A stretch of DNA of 64,000 bases. Origin: Bifidobacterium pseudolongum subsp. globosum (GTDB lineage Bacteria > Actinomycetota > Actinomycetes > Actinomycetales > Bifidobacteriaceae). A program made the translations under genes and the position numbers. How positions within the stretch are numbered: position 1 is the stretch's first letter; each line of letters starts with the position of its first letter. Shown here one piece after another: positions 1-9,021 of the stretch. The stretch covers positions 37,227 to 101,226 of the forward strand of contig NZ_JGZG01000010.1 of NCBI RefSeq assembly GCF_000741295.1, written 5' to 3'. The notes beneath the pieces were generated by a model. That model did no database searches. It saw only the letters and a list, made by a program, of their open reading frames with translations, and was not told the origin of the DNA.

Positions 1-946
1 TCGCGGCCACGGGCTCGATCGTGCCGAACATCGTCGCGCGCATCGACCCGATGCGCACGACGCCCGCCATATAGAGCCAGAACGCGACGAATGTGCCGAC
101 GACCACGGTGAACACGAGCAGCCACCATCCGCGCGCATCGAACGCCGGCACATGCGCCCATGGCCGTACGAACGGCGTGAGGATGAGGCCGGAGAGCAGG
201 AACGTGATGCCGTTGACAACGAAATTGCCGTATTTCGCAATGAGTTTGACCGGGATGATCGCGAGGCATGCGCATGCAAACGCGTCGGCGAGGCCCCACA
301 GCAGGCCGGGCAACGGCAGCGACAGCGCGCCCAGGTCGCCGCCGGTGGCGAGCAGCCACACGCCGGCAAACGCGAGCGCCACGCCCACCACTTCGCGCAC
401 GGTCGGTTTGCGCCGCCCGCGCACACACACGTACACGAGCACCATGAGCAGGTTCACCGTCTGCAGCACGGTGGCCGTGCCCGCATTGGTCCAATGGATC
501 GAGAACAGGTACGCCACTTGCACAAGCGTCACGCAGGTGAGCGCGGTGACAAGGTACATGGGGTAGTCACGCACGGTCGTGAACGCTTTGCGCATCGCTT
601 TGGGCGAACCGATCGCCCCACACGCCAGGAAGATCAGCCCGGCGAAGATCTCGCGCACGCACGCCACCCACATGGGGCTGGCGTCGTACTGCTCCATGAG
701 GATCTTGGAGACCGACCCGTTGACTCCCCACAGCACGCCGCCGCCGAGCGTGCAGGCGATGCCGGCCATCATGCGCCGCGGTGTCTGCGCCACATTCGGC
801 CGCGCTTGGGTCTTGTCCGCGAGTTCCTGTGCGGCATCACGCTGTTCAGTGCGCGCGGCCCGCTCGAGCATCTCCTCCACATTGCGTTGCTGCTGCGTCA
901 CTTCATTCCCTGCCTCACCACGTAGTCGCATGTCTTCCGCGACCAT
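1..946 (-). CDS. EamA/DMT-superfamily permease, C-terminus cut by window edge
   Basis: Reading the minus strand from ATG at 946 gives an open frame to the left edge with a hydrophilic N-terminus of about 50 residues, then a run of hydrophobic helices. The first helix carries GGVLWGVNGSVSK, and later stretches such as GLLWGLADAFACACLAI and FWLYMAGVVRIGSMRAT are typical of EamA repeats in drug/metabolite transporters. The family exports or imports small metabolites across the cytoplasmic membrane; the substrate cannot be read here. An alternative start is the in-frame ATG at 931. The 3' end lies outside the window, so the full ten-helix topology is not confirmed. Confidence 0.8.
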   Translation of the reverse strand, partial: MVAEDMRLRGEAGNEVTQQQRNVEEMLERAARTEQRDAAQELADKTQARPNVAQTPRRMMAGIACTLGGGVLWGVNGSVSKILMEQYDASPMWVACVREIFAGLIFLACGAIGSPKAMRKAFTTVRDYPMYLVTALTCVTLVQVAYLFSIHWTNAGTATVLQTVNLLMVLVYVCVRGRRKPTVREVVGVALAFAGVWLLATGGDLGALSLPLPGLLWGLADAFACACLAIIPVKLIAKYGNFVVNGITFLLSGLILTPFVRPWAHVPAFDARGWWLLVFTVVVGTFVAFWLYMAGVVRIGSMRATMFGTIEPVAA

Positions 947-978
947 AGTAACGAGCGACCGGCCCCGCGCACCGCGCC

Positions 979-2070
979 TTACGGCAACACCGTCACCACT
1001 TCGTCGGTCTGCAGGAAGCGCAGCACATGCTGCAGATACGGCGCCATGACGTCGTTGGGCATGGCGAAGATCTCGTGCACTGATCCGGGCACGCGGATGA
1101 ACCGCAGGTTGCCACCGTCGCGCCGCACATGTTTGGCGAACTCGTTCTGCGCGCTGTTGCGCACCCAATGGTCGGCGCCCGCCTGGAACATGAGGATGGG
1201 CGTCTCGATCCGCTCGCACATGTCCTGCCGCAGCACGGCCGGCGAAAGCCGCGCCGCCTGCCGCACCCACTCGTTCGCCGGTGCGGTGGTCTGGTAGTGC
1301 GTGTCCGCGTCGCGCAATGATTTGAACCATGTGACGCGCGCCACGCTCGCCCCGCGCACCTCTTTCCAATTGATCGCCGTGGTGAACCCGTGCTGGCCGG
1401 GCGCCATGCGCTTGCCCTTGCCCGCGTCGGCGAGCGCCCCGCACACCGTCGCGGCGAGCCATGTGGGCAGGCCCATGTTCGCCTCGATCATCGGCGACGA
1501 GAGCACGGCGCGGTCCACGATGTTCGGATAGCGTTCGAGCATGGCCGCGGCGATGCCGCCGCCCATCGAATGCGCGAACAGCGTGAGCGGGTTGCCCTGC
1601 GCGTACCCGCGCCCCACTTCTCGCGTGAACTTGGCGAAGTCGGCCACATACCGCCGCCAGTCATCGATGTACACCACCTGATCGTCGCGCACATCACGCT
1701 GCGAATAGCCGTGCCCGCGGTGCTCGAGGATGCACACGGAGAGTCCGGCGAGCAGGAAATACCATGCCATTTCGGCGTATTTCGCGGCGAATTCGGAGAA
1801 CCCGTGCGAGATGACGACGGCGCCGTGGTTCCGCGTCGACGCGCCGGGCATGTGCAGCTGCTGGAATTCGCCCACGTCGTAGCACACGTAGTGCAGGTGC
1901 CCGAGTTCGGCGAGCGGCGGCAGCGGATGGCCTAGATGGTCTTCGGTGGCCGGCTGCATCGTGCCGCTGTGCCTGCAGCGCGCTATCGCCGGCAGCATGG
2001 TCTGTTCCACGGCGGCGCGGAAGTGCCGTTCGTCAATCATCGCGATTTCCATACCGACCATAGTAGGCAA
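979..2070 (-). CDS. alpha/beta hydrolase, lysophospholipase/monoacylglycerol lipase-like
   Basis: This 363-aa protein has the alpha/beta-hydrolase fold signature: nucleophile elbow AHSMGGG (Ser168), the oxyanion-region HGFSEFAAKY near residue 90, an EHRGHGYS strand typical of PldB-type hydrolases, a late acid region QAGADHWVRN and a C-terminal catalytic His in PGSVHEIF. It resembles serine aminopeptidase S33/lysophospholipase L2 proteins that cleave ester bonds of lysolipids or monoacylglycerols, probably in the cytoplasm, since no signal peptide is seen. In-frame ATGs at 2052 and 2040 are alternative starts. It lies 34 bp downstream of the S9 peptidase gene on the same strand, so the two may be cotranscribed. 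The natural substrate is unknown. Confidence 0.85.
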   Translation of the reverse strand: MPTMVGMEIAMIDERHFRAAVEQTMLPAIARCRHSGTMQPATEDHLGHPLPPLAELGHLHYVCYDVGEFQQLHMPGASTRNHGAVVISHGFSEFAAKYAEMAWYFLLAGLSVCILEHRGHGYSQRDVRDDQVVYIDDWRRYVADFAKFTREVGRGYAQGNPLTLFAHSMGGGIAAAMLERYPNIVDRAVLSSPMIEANMGLPTWLAATVCGALADAGKGKRMAPGQHGFTTAINWKEVRGASVARVTWFKSLRDADTHYQTTAPANEWVRQAARLSPAVLRQDMCERIETPILMFQAGADHWVRNSAQNEFAKHVRRDGGNLRFIRVPGSVHEIFAMPNDVMAPYLQHVLRFLQTDEVVTVLP

Positions 2071-2104
2071 TGCGCGGCCTGTGCGCGCACAGCGGCACGC
2101 GCGC

Positions 2105-4489
2105 CTAGCGGGCGAGCGCTCGGGCGAGGAAGTCGCGCTGCAGCACGAGCAGGTTGCGCGCCACGGCCGGGTCGTTCGTCATGTGCGTGATGCCGGTGAG
2201 CGGCAGGAAGGTGTGTTCGCGGCCGGCTTCCATGAGCGCCTGGCTCAGGCGCAGCGAATGCGCGATCGTCACGTTGTCGTCGGCGAACCCGTGGATGAGC
2301 ATGAGCGGGCGGCGCAGGCGCGGCGCGTCGGCGATGATGCTGTTGCGCGCGTAGACCTCGGGGTCGAGCCCCAGATACCGCTCGGTGTAGCACGTGTCGT
2401 ACAGCGTCCAGTCGGTGGGTGGGGCGCCGGCGCACGCCGCGGCGAACACGTCTGGCGCGCGGAGCACGGCGAGCGCGGAAAGGAACCCGCCGTACGACCA
2501 GCCGATCATCACCACGCGCTCCAGATCCGGCTCGGGCAGCGCGCGCACGGCGGTATGCGCGTGGCGCGCGTGCGGCTGGCCGGTGTTGATGGCCTGCACG
2601 GCGTCGGTGATCGCGTGCACGGCGTCCACCTGGTCGGCGAGTGTCACGTCCTTCATGCATTCGTGAATCTCGCGGTCCCAGCGCGGACCGCGTCCTGTGG
2701 TGCCACGCCCGTCGGCCACGACGACGAGATACCCCTGTTCGGCCCACCACTGCGCGTCCCAGTAGGCGGCCATGCTCATCGTGACCTCCTGGAAGCCCGG
2801 GCCTCCGTACGGGTGCATGAGCACGGGCAGCTGCCGCGCGGCGGCGTATTGCGCGCCGGTGGGCGCCACGATCGCCGCGTGCAGGCCGCGCTCGCCGAGC
2901 CGCGCGAACCGCACGTTCATCGCGAGCCCGGGCACCGCCGCATGGTTCTTCACATGCACGCCGTTGCCGTGGAAGTAGTGCATCATCTGCGCCTGCGGGT
3001 GCGCCATGTCGCGCCCGGCGATCATGAGGCCGTCGCCGCGGCGGGACGCGCCCCACACGCCCGGCTCGTCGGTCACCGGGTACACATGCCCTTCGTAATC
3101 GATCGCCACCACGTCGAAGCTGCGCGCGTCGTGGTCCGCCGCCGTCGCGCGCCACGCGTCGGGCACGTCGGGCGCAAGTTCGGGCGTGCGCTGCACGACG
3201 CACATCACCGTGCCGTCGTCGGCGTCGAGCAGTGCGCGCACCTGCCAGCCGGCCGGGGTGAACGGCACGCCGTCCACGGTGAGGCGGTTCGTGTCGGCGC
3301 GCATGTCGTTGACGGAGCAGATCAGCCGGCCGTCGGGCGTATATGCGGGCGTGCCGTCGATCAGGTCGATCCACTGGTCGTTGTGATGCGTCTCGAGCAC
3401 ACTGACAGGCAGCAGTGGCATCGTGTGCTCGTCGATCGACGTCAGATGCGCCCATCCGGATTCCTCGGGCACGTCCACGCGCAGGATCTGCTCGTCGGTC
3501 TGCAGGCGGTTCAGCACACGCAGCAGCGGGCGCTGACCGGACTGCCAGCGCACCACGGCCAGGTATTCGTAGGCGGTGTTGTCCCAATCCACAAGCGCCG
3601 TGCGGTCCACATGCAGGCGGTCATCGGCGAGATGCACGGCGAACAGGTCCACCACGGCGTTCTGCGTCAACGCGCGCGGGTAGCGGTGGCGCATGCCCGG
3701 GTCGGCCGGGTTCGCCGGGTCGCTGATCGTCCACAACGGTTCGGCGGCGGAGTCGAAGCATTCCACGAGCAATGTGCGCGAATCGGGGCCCCACCAGAAA
3801 CCGCTGTAGCGGTCCATCTCCTCGGCCGCGGCGAATTCCGCCAGGCCAGCGCGCATCGTGGCGCGGTCCTGTTCGGCCACGGTGAACACGGCGTGCGCGC
3901 GGCCGGTCGCGGTCTCGGCCACCACGACCGCCGTGCCGGTCGCATACGCCACGCGCGTGCCGTCCGGGCTGACGCGCGGATTGAGGATCGGCGTGGCGTA
4001 CTGCCGCTCGCCGTCATCGTCGAACGTGAGCTCCAGCCGGCGCGTTTCGGCGGTGACGCCGTCCTCGCCGAGCTCGCAGACAAACAGCTCGCCGTTGATC
4101 GTGAACAGTACCGTGCGGCCCGCGTCGTCGACGCTGTACGCGACGATGCCGCTGCCGCTTTCACGCGCGCGCTCGCGGCGGGCGCGCTCCTCGGCCGGCA
4201 CATCCTCGGCGTCGGCGTCGGCGAGCAGCGTGCGCGGGTCGGCGAGCATGAACTCGCCCACCGCGTCGGTGCCGTTGTTCACGCTGACCCACAACGCCGT
4301 CACCGTGTCCTCACTGCCGTCGGAACGCAGGAACAGCATGCGTTCGCCGTCACCGAGCAGCGTGGCACAACGCGGGGCGCCGCAGGTGAACCGGGTTGTG
4401 CGCGCCTTGTTGGCGGCGTATTCGCGCACGGCTTCGGACTGGATGGAATCAGCCGTCTGGCCGGCGGCGGGCTGCAATGGTTTCGTCAT
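2105..4489 (-). CDS. S9 family peptidase (prolyl oligopeptidase/DPP IV type)
   Basis: The 794-aa protein has a long N-terminal beta-propeller-like region (SPDGTRVAYATG-type repeats, WWGPDSRTLLVECFD) and a C-terminal alpha/beta-hydrolase catalytic domain. The nucleophile elbow is GWSYGGF with Ser665, the acid lies in HGFADDNV (about 737-738) and the His in GITHM (769). MHPYGGPGFQEVTMSMAAYWDAQ matches the oxyanion region of dipeptidyl-peptidase IV-like enzymes. These enzymes release dipeptides from proline-containing peptides. No signal peptide is visible, so a cytoplasmic peptide-scavenging role is inferred. It is divergent from fhaA across 80 bp. Confidence 0.9.
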   Translation of the reverse strand: MTKPLQPAAGQTADSIQSEAVREYAANKARTTRFTCGAPRCATLLGDGERMLFLRSDGSEDTVTALWVSVNNGTDAVGEFMLADPRTLLADADAEDVPAEERARRERARESGSGIVAYSVDDAGRTVLFTINGELFVCELGEDGVTAETRRLELTFDDDGERQYATPILNPRVSPDGTRVAYATGTAVVVAETATGRAHAVFTVAEQDRATMRAGLAEFAAAEEMDRYSGFWWGPDSRTLLVECFDSAAEPLWTISDPANPADPGMRHRYPRALTQNAVVDLFAVHLADDRLHVDRTALVDWDNTAYEYLAVVRWQSGQRPLLRVLNRLQTDEQILRVDVPEESGWAHLTSIDEHTMPLLPVSVLETHHNDQWIDLIDGTPAYTPDGRLICSVNDMRADTNRLTVDGVPFTPAGWQVRALLDADDGTVMCVVQRTPELAPDVPDAWRATAADHDARSFDVVAIDYEGHVYPVTDEPGVWGASRRGDGLMIAGRDMAHPQAQMMHYFHGNGVHVKNHAAVPGLAMNVRFARLGERGLHAAIVAPTGAQYAAARQLPVLMHPYGGPGFQEVTMSMAAYWDAQWWAEQGYLVVVADGRGTTGRGPRWDREIHECMKDVTLADQVDAVHAITDAVQAINTGQPHARHAHTAVRALPEPDLERVVMIGWSYGGFLSALAVLRAPDVFAAACAGAPPTDWTLYDTCYTERYLGLDPEVYARNSIIADAPRLRRPLMLIHGFADDNVTIAHSLRLSQALMEAGREHTFLPLTGITHMTNDPAVARNLLVLQRDFLARALAR

Positions 4490-4569
4490 ACCGCCTTACG
4501 CTAGCACCCGCAAAAGCCGTCCTGTTGGCAACCCCGCGTAGGATAGGTGGAGTATAGAAAGGGACAACT

Positions 4570-5271
4570 ATGAGCGTTCTTGATCGTTTTGAGAAAAGCG
4601 TGGAGGGCGCGGTCAACGGAGTGTTCGCGAAATTCGGCTCCAAAGACCTGCAGCCCGTCGACCTCTCCAGCGCGCTCGAGCGCGAGATCGACGCCGAGGC
4701 GATGCCCGTGGGACGCGACCGCACGGTGGCGCCGAACGAATACCGATTCAAGCTGAGCACCCCCGATTTCGACCGCATCGAGCAGTGGGGGTCCGAGGCG
4801 CTCGCCAACGAACTGGCCGACAATCTCACGCAGTACGCGAAGAGCCAGCATTATGCGTTCGTGGGCCCGGTCGTGGTGATTTTCGAAGAGGACCTCGACC
4901 AGACAAAAGGCAACTTCAAACTCACGTCCGAGTCCGTGCAGGGCAATGCCGTGCCGGTCACGACCGACGCGCAGACCGAGGACTGCCCCATGCTCGAAGT
5001 GAACAACAGCCAGTACCTGCTCACGAAAGACAAGACGATCCTGGGGCGCGGCTCCGGCTGCGACATCGTGATCGACGACCCGGGCATCTCGCGCAAGCAC
5101 CTCGAGATCGACATTACCGACAACGGCGTGATCGCACGCGATCTCGGCTCCACCAACGGCACGTACGTGGAGGGCCACCAGGTCCCCGCCGCCACCCTGC
5201 TCGACGGCAACACAATCACGATCGGCCGCACGCGCATCCTGTACTGGGCCTCCTCCCAAGATCAGGAGTAA
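4570..5271 (+). CDS. fhaA: FhaA: DUF3662 plus FHA-domain protein
   Basis: This 233-aa protein starts with a DUF3662/FhaA-N domain (roughly residues 1-115, SVLDRFEKSVEGAVNGVFAK) and ends with an FHA domain (about 150-228) carrying the phosphothreonine-binding core GRGSGCDIVIDD, SRKHLEI and LGSTNGTYV. In mycobacteria FhaA binds phosphorylated MviN and PknB and regulates peptidoglycan precursor export. Here it is the first gene of the cell-wall/STPK operon, with an AAAGGGA ribosome site before the ATG. It should be a cytoplasmic phosphopeptide reader of PknA/PknB. The linker is shorter than in mycobacterial FhaA. Confidence 0.93.
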   Translation: MSVLDRFEKSVEGAVNGVFAKFGSKDLQPVDLSSALEREIDAEAMPVGRDRTVAPNEYRFKLSTPDFDRIEQWGSEALANELADNLTQYAKSQHYAFVGPVVVIFEEDLDQTKGNFKLTSESVQGNAVPVTTDAQTEDCPMLEVNNSQYLLTKDKTILGRGSGCDIVIDDPGISRKHLEIDITDNGVIARDLGSTNGTYVEGHQVPAATLLDGNTITIGRTRILYWASSQDQE

Positions 5272-5295
5272 TCCGGAAGACCACCACCACTCGTT

Positions 5296-5856
5296 ATGAT
5301 TACCGAACTCACTTTCACGGTACTGAAGTACGCGTTCCTCTTGCTGCTGTGGGTGTTCGTCTGGCTCATCTCGCGGTCGCTGTACCGCGATGTGGCCACG
5401 TTCAGCCCACGCAAGTCGCGTGCCAGCCGCCGCAAGGAACGCCAGGCGCGCAAGAAGGCCGAAGTGCCGGCCCCCGCCGCGCAGCCGCTGCGTTCGCCCC
5501 CATCCACCGCCGCCGGCGCCGCCGTGCCCGTCGCGGCGGCGCAGCCGCAGGCCGCCGAGCAGAAGCCAACCCTGCTCGTGATCATCGACGGCCCCCTCGC
5601 AGGTACGTCCGTGCCGCTCAACAATGGTGTGATCACGCTCGGCCGCGCCTCGTCCAACAATGTGGTGCTCGACGACGAGTTCGTCTCGTCGCACCATGCG
5701 CGCGTCTACCCCGACCCGACAACCGACTCGTGGGCCATCGAGGACCTGCACAGCACCAACGGCACCGTGGTCAACCAGCAGCGCATCAACGCACCCACGA
5801 TTCTGGCCCCACGCGTCCCCGTGCGCATCGGCGCCACCACGTTCGAACTGAGGTGA
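5296..5856 (+). CDS. fhaB: FhaB: membrane-anchored FHA-domain protein
   Basis: The 186-aa product has one N-terminal membrane helix (YAFLLLLWVFVWLISRSLY, residues about 12-30), a basic Arg/Lys-rich segment, an Ala/Pro-rich linker and a C-terminal FHA domain (about 92-186) with GRASSNNVVLDD, SSHHARV and LHSTNGTVVN. The architecture matches FhaB/FipA, which in mycobacteria links phospho-signalling to FtsZ and FtsQ at the septum. It lies 24 bp after fhaA and 10 bp before pstP. Its place in the operon with FtsW, a PBP and PknA/B supports a division or growth role. Confidence 0.92.
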   Translation: MITELTFTVLKYAFLLLLWVFVWLISRSLYRDVATFSPRKSRASRRKERQARKKAEVPAPAAQPLRSPPSTAAGAAVPVAAAQPQAAEQKPTLLVIIDGPLAGTSVPLNNGVITLGRASSNNVVLDDEFVSSHHARVYPDPTTDSWAIEDLHSTNGTVVNQQRINAPTILAPRVPVRIGATTFELR

Positions 5857-5866
5857 TTGAGCACCG

Positions 5867-7453
5867 ATGACCTCTTCCGAAGAACCCACGTTGTACATGT
5901 ATTCGACGACCGTCTCCGACGTCGGCACCGTGCGGTCGAACAATCAGGACTCGTCGTTCGCCGGCGCGCACCTGGTGGCGATCTGCGACGGCATGGGCGG
6001 CCATGCGGGCGGCGACACCGCCTCGACGATCGCGATCCGCTCCCTCGCGCACATCGAACAGGACTCCCCGAACGGCGACGTGGCGCGCGCCACGCAGATC
6101 ATGGAGGCCTCCGCGATGGCCGCGCACGACGCGATCGTGGGCAAGGCGAAGCGCGAACGCAAACTCGCCGGCATGGGCACCACGATCACCGCGATCACAC
6201 TCGTGGCCGACTATTGGGTGCTCGCGCACATCGGCGATTCGCGCGCGTATCTGCTGCGCGACGGCCATCTGATGCGCCTGACGAGCGACCACAGCTACGT
6301 GCAGCACCTCATCGACACCAAGCGCATCAGCCAGTCCGAGGCACGCAACCACCCGCAGCGCAATGTGGTGATGCGCGTGCTTGGCGACTTCGACATCGAC
6401 GCGCGCCCGGACATCTCGATCCGCACGGCGCGCGCGGGAGACCGCCTGCTGCTGTGCTCCGACGGCTTGTGCGGCGTGCTCGAGGATTCGACGATCGAAG
6501 AGACGATGCTGCACTTCACCGACCCCGAGGAATGCGCGCAAAAGCTCGTCTCGATGGCATTGCGCGCCGGCAGCACCGACAATGTGAGCGCGGTGATCGC
6601 CAACGCGACGCTCGCGCTGAACGCCGACGGCTTCGATCTGCCGCACCAGACGCCGATCGTCGGCGGCGCGGCGAGCGCGACGCTCGAAGCGGTGGCCGAC
6701 ATCATCCATGAACCGGTCGTCTCCGCGCCACCGCTGATCTCCACGTCATCGCCGGCGGAACGCGCGGCCGCGCTGATCGCGTCGCGCAAACCGCGCACCG
6801 AGGGCGAGGACGAGCAGTCGAGCCAGACCGTGGGCCAGCCGTCGGACGTGCGTGAGGAGACCGGCGAGCGCACGACGCCGGACACCGGTGAGATCCCGGT
6901 GGTGCAGAAGCAGGACGGCAACTACAGCGCCGACCCGAACGACCCCGAAGTGGCGCGGGCGATCCATCAGGAACAGCTCGACCAAAAGAAGCAGGCGCGC
7001 ACGAAGCGCTTCCATGGGCGCGTGGCCGCGGTCATCACGGCCGTCGTGATGCTTGTGGCGTTGTGTGGCGGCGCGTGGGGCGCCTATGCGTGGAGCCAGA
7101 ACCAGTATTACCTCGCCGCAGACGAAGGCAAGGTGGCGATCTACCAAGGTGTGCCCACGAACATCTTCGGCCTGCAGCTTTCGCACCCAATCGAGCAGAC
7201 CTCCATGCACATCAGCGAGCTGCCCGAACAGTGGCGCAACCAGCTCGAGCAGGGCATTCCCGCCGACAGCTACAGCGACGCCCAGGCGCATGTGGACCTG
7301 ATCGAAGACCAGTTCAACCAGATGCAGCAGGAGCAGGAAGCCAGGAAGAAGGCGGCCGAAGAGGAGCGCAAGCGCCTTGAGGAGCAGGCCAAGAAGAGCA
7401 AGTCCTCACCGAGCCCCAGCCCGAGCAAGAAGGCTTCGCAGGAGGATTCGTGA
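5867..7453 (+). CDS. pstP: PP2C-family Ser/Thr phosphatase (PstP)
   Basis: The 528-aa protein has an N-terminal PP2C catalytic domain with the metal-binding motifs in order: DVGTVRSNNQDSSF, CDGMGGHAGGD, GMGTTITAI, HIGDSRAYLLRDG, LLCSDGLCGVLED and GSTDNVSAVI. A membrane helix follows near residues 388-410 (AAVITAVVMLVALCGGAWGAYAW), then an extracytoplasmic tail ending in a charged Glu/Lys/Ser-Pro-rich stretch. PstP removes phosphates from PknA/PknB and their targets. Its TGA overlaps the ftsW start region. The layout matches mycobacterial PstP, though the tail sequence differs. Confidence 0.95.
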   Translation: MTSSEEPTLYMYSTTVSDVGTVRSNNQDSSFAGAHLVAICDGMGGHAGGDTASTIAIRSLAHIEQDSPNGDVARATQIMEASAMAAHDAIVGKAKRERKLAGMGTTITAITLVADYWVLAHIGDSRAYLLRDGHLMRLTSDHSYVQHLIDTKRISQSEARNHPQRNVVMRVLGDFDIDARPDISIRTARAGDRLLLCSDGLCGVLEDSTIEETMLHFTDPEECAQKLVSMALRAGSTDNVSAVIANATLALNADGFDLPHQTPIVGGAASATLEAVADIIHEPVVSAPPLISTSSPAERAAALIASRKPRTEGEDEQSSQTVGQPSDVREETGERTTPDTGEIPVVQKQDGNYSADPNDPEVARAIHQEQLDQKKQARTKRFHGRVAAVITAVVMLVALCGGAWGAYAWSQNQYYLAADEGKVAIYQGVPTNIFGLQLSHPIEQTSMHISELPEQWRNQLEQGIPADSYSDAQAHVDLIEDQFNQMQQEQEARKKAAEEERKRLEEQAKKSKSSPSPSPSKKASQEDS

Positions 7454-9021
7454 TGGCCAAAGTCCAGATACGTTACCTGTTGCAGATCCTCTTCGCCATC
7501 GTGATCGCGGCGCTCGGATTCTTCCAGATGTTCGCGCGCATCGACGGCGGTCTGCCGAGCAATGTGCTCGTGATGATGATCGCCACGGCGGCCATGTTCA
7601 TCATCACATGGGCGCTCATCGCCCGATTCCAGCCGTATGCGAGCCAGTCGATCATGGCGTGCGTGTTCATGCTCACCGCGCTGGGCATCCTCATGATCGC
7701 ACGCATCGACGCGGAGTCGGACACGCGCGTGGCGAGCCGCCAGATGATCTGGCTGTGCATCGCGCTCGTGTGCTGCGACGTGCTGTTCGTCTGCATGCGC
7801 GATTACCGCATCCTGCGCCGTTTTTCGTATGTGAGCATGGTCGTGGGCCTTGCGCTGCTGCTGTCGCCGATGGTGCCGGGCCTGGGCCGCGAGATCGGCG
7901 GCGCGCGCATCTGGATCGGCATCGGCTCGTACCAGCTGCAGCCGGGCGAGTTCGCCAAGCTGTTCCTCGCGTTCTTCTTCGCGTCGTACCTGTTCAACCA
8001 CCGCGACCAGCTGGCCGTGGGCGGCAAGAAGGTGCTCGGCCTGCAATTGCCGCGCCTCAAGGACCTCGGCCCAATCGTCATCGTGTGGATCGCCTCGATG
8101 GTCGTGCTGATCGTGCAGCACGACCTGGGCACCTCGCTCATGTTCTTCGCGATGTTCGTGGCGATGCTGTACGTGGCCACCGGGCGGTCGAGCTGGATCC
8201 TGATCGGCGGCGTCGCCTTCGCGATCGGCTGCATTGCGGCCGCGCGCATCTTCGCGCACGTCGGATACCGCGTGGAAGCGTGGCTGCACCCCTTCGACCC
8301 GGTGATCTACAACCGCTATCCGGGCGGTTCGAGCCAGATCGTGCAGGGCCTGTTCGGACTCGCCGCCGGCGGCCTGTTCGGCACCGGCCTGGGCCAAGGG
8401 CACCCGGCCATCACACCGCTCGCCAACTCCGATTTCATCTTCGCCTCCGCGGGCGAGGAACTCGGCCTCGTCGGCATCTTCGCGATCCTGCTGCTCTACC
8501 TGCTCGTCATCGCGGCCGGCATGGTCGTGGCGATGAAGATCAAGGACGGCTTCGGCAAGCTGCTCGCCTCCGGGCTCGTGTTCACGATGGCGTTCCAGGT
8601 GTTCACCGTGGTCGGCGGCATCACGCTCGTCATCCCCCTGACCGGCCTGACGATGCCGTACATGGCGGCCGGCGGCTCGTCACTGATCGCGAATTACATT
8701 CTGGCCGCACTGCTCGTGATCATGTCGAACGCCGCGAACAAGCCGCAGGTCGACACGATGAGCGACACGTTCCGCATGGAGGCGCTTTCCGCGCTCCAGC
8801 AGCGCCAGCAGCAGAAAGACACGTCGCGCCACAGCGGCGCGACGGCCACGGCGCAGGTGGACGAGCCCGGCCACACCGCCGACATGCCCGTCGTACCGCT
8901 GGCCCCGCGGCATGGCGCGCACGCGGCCCCGCCGGCGCCGCCCGTGCAGGACGGCGAGGCGACCGAGGTGTTCGCGCCGCTGCGTTCCACCGACGACACC
9001 GCGGGAGGTGACGAATCATGA
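7453..9021 (+). CDS. ftsW: FtsW/RodA/SpoVE-family peptidoglycan glycosyltransferase
   Basis: This 522-aa polytopic protein shows the SEDS-family signatures: WIGIGSYQLQPGEFAKLFLAFF, VLIVQHDLGTSLMFFAMF, NSDFIFASAGEELGLVG and MPYMAAGGSSLIANYI. About ten to twelve membrane helices are followed by a hydrophilic tail rich in Pro and Ala. SEDS proteins polymerise glycan strands together with a class B PBP, here the gene immediately downstream. GTG at 7450 is also possible, but AGGAGG-like GGAGG at 7441-7445 is better spaced for ATG 7453. By operon position it is the RodA-like member of the STPK cluster, so the ftsW/rodA name is uncertain. Confidence 0.93.
   Translation: MAKVQIRYLLQILFAIVIAALGFFQMFARIDGGLPSNVLVMMIATAAMFIITWALIARFQPYASQSIMACVFMLTALGILMIARIDAESDTRVASRQMIWLCIALVCCDVLFVCMRDYRILRRFSYVSMVVGLALLLSPMVPGLGREIGGARIWIGIGSYQLQPGEFAKLFLAFFFASYLFNHRDQLAVGGKKVLGLQLPRLKDLGPIVIVWIASMVVLIVQHDLGTSLMFFAMFVAMLYVATGRSSWILIGGVAFAIGCIAAARIFAHVGYRVEAWLHPFDPVIYNRYPGGSSQIVQGLFGLAAGGLFGTGLGQGHPAITPLANSDFIFASAGEELGLVGIFAILLLYLLVIAAGMVVAMKIKDGFGKLLASGLVFTMAFQVFTVVGGITLVIPLTGLTMPYMAAGGSSLIANYILAALLVIMSNAANKPQVDTMSDTFRMEALSALQQRQQQKDTSRHSGATATAQVDEPGHTADMPVVPLAPRHGAHAAPPAPPVQDGEATEVFAPLRSTDDTAGGDES

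Noticed and set aside
1946..4504. Long plus-strand open frame opposite the S9 peptidase gene
   Set aside because: It is the high-GC mirror of a clear peptidase gene: His/Arg/Val-rich, no domain, no ribosome site.
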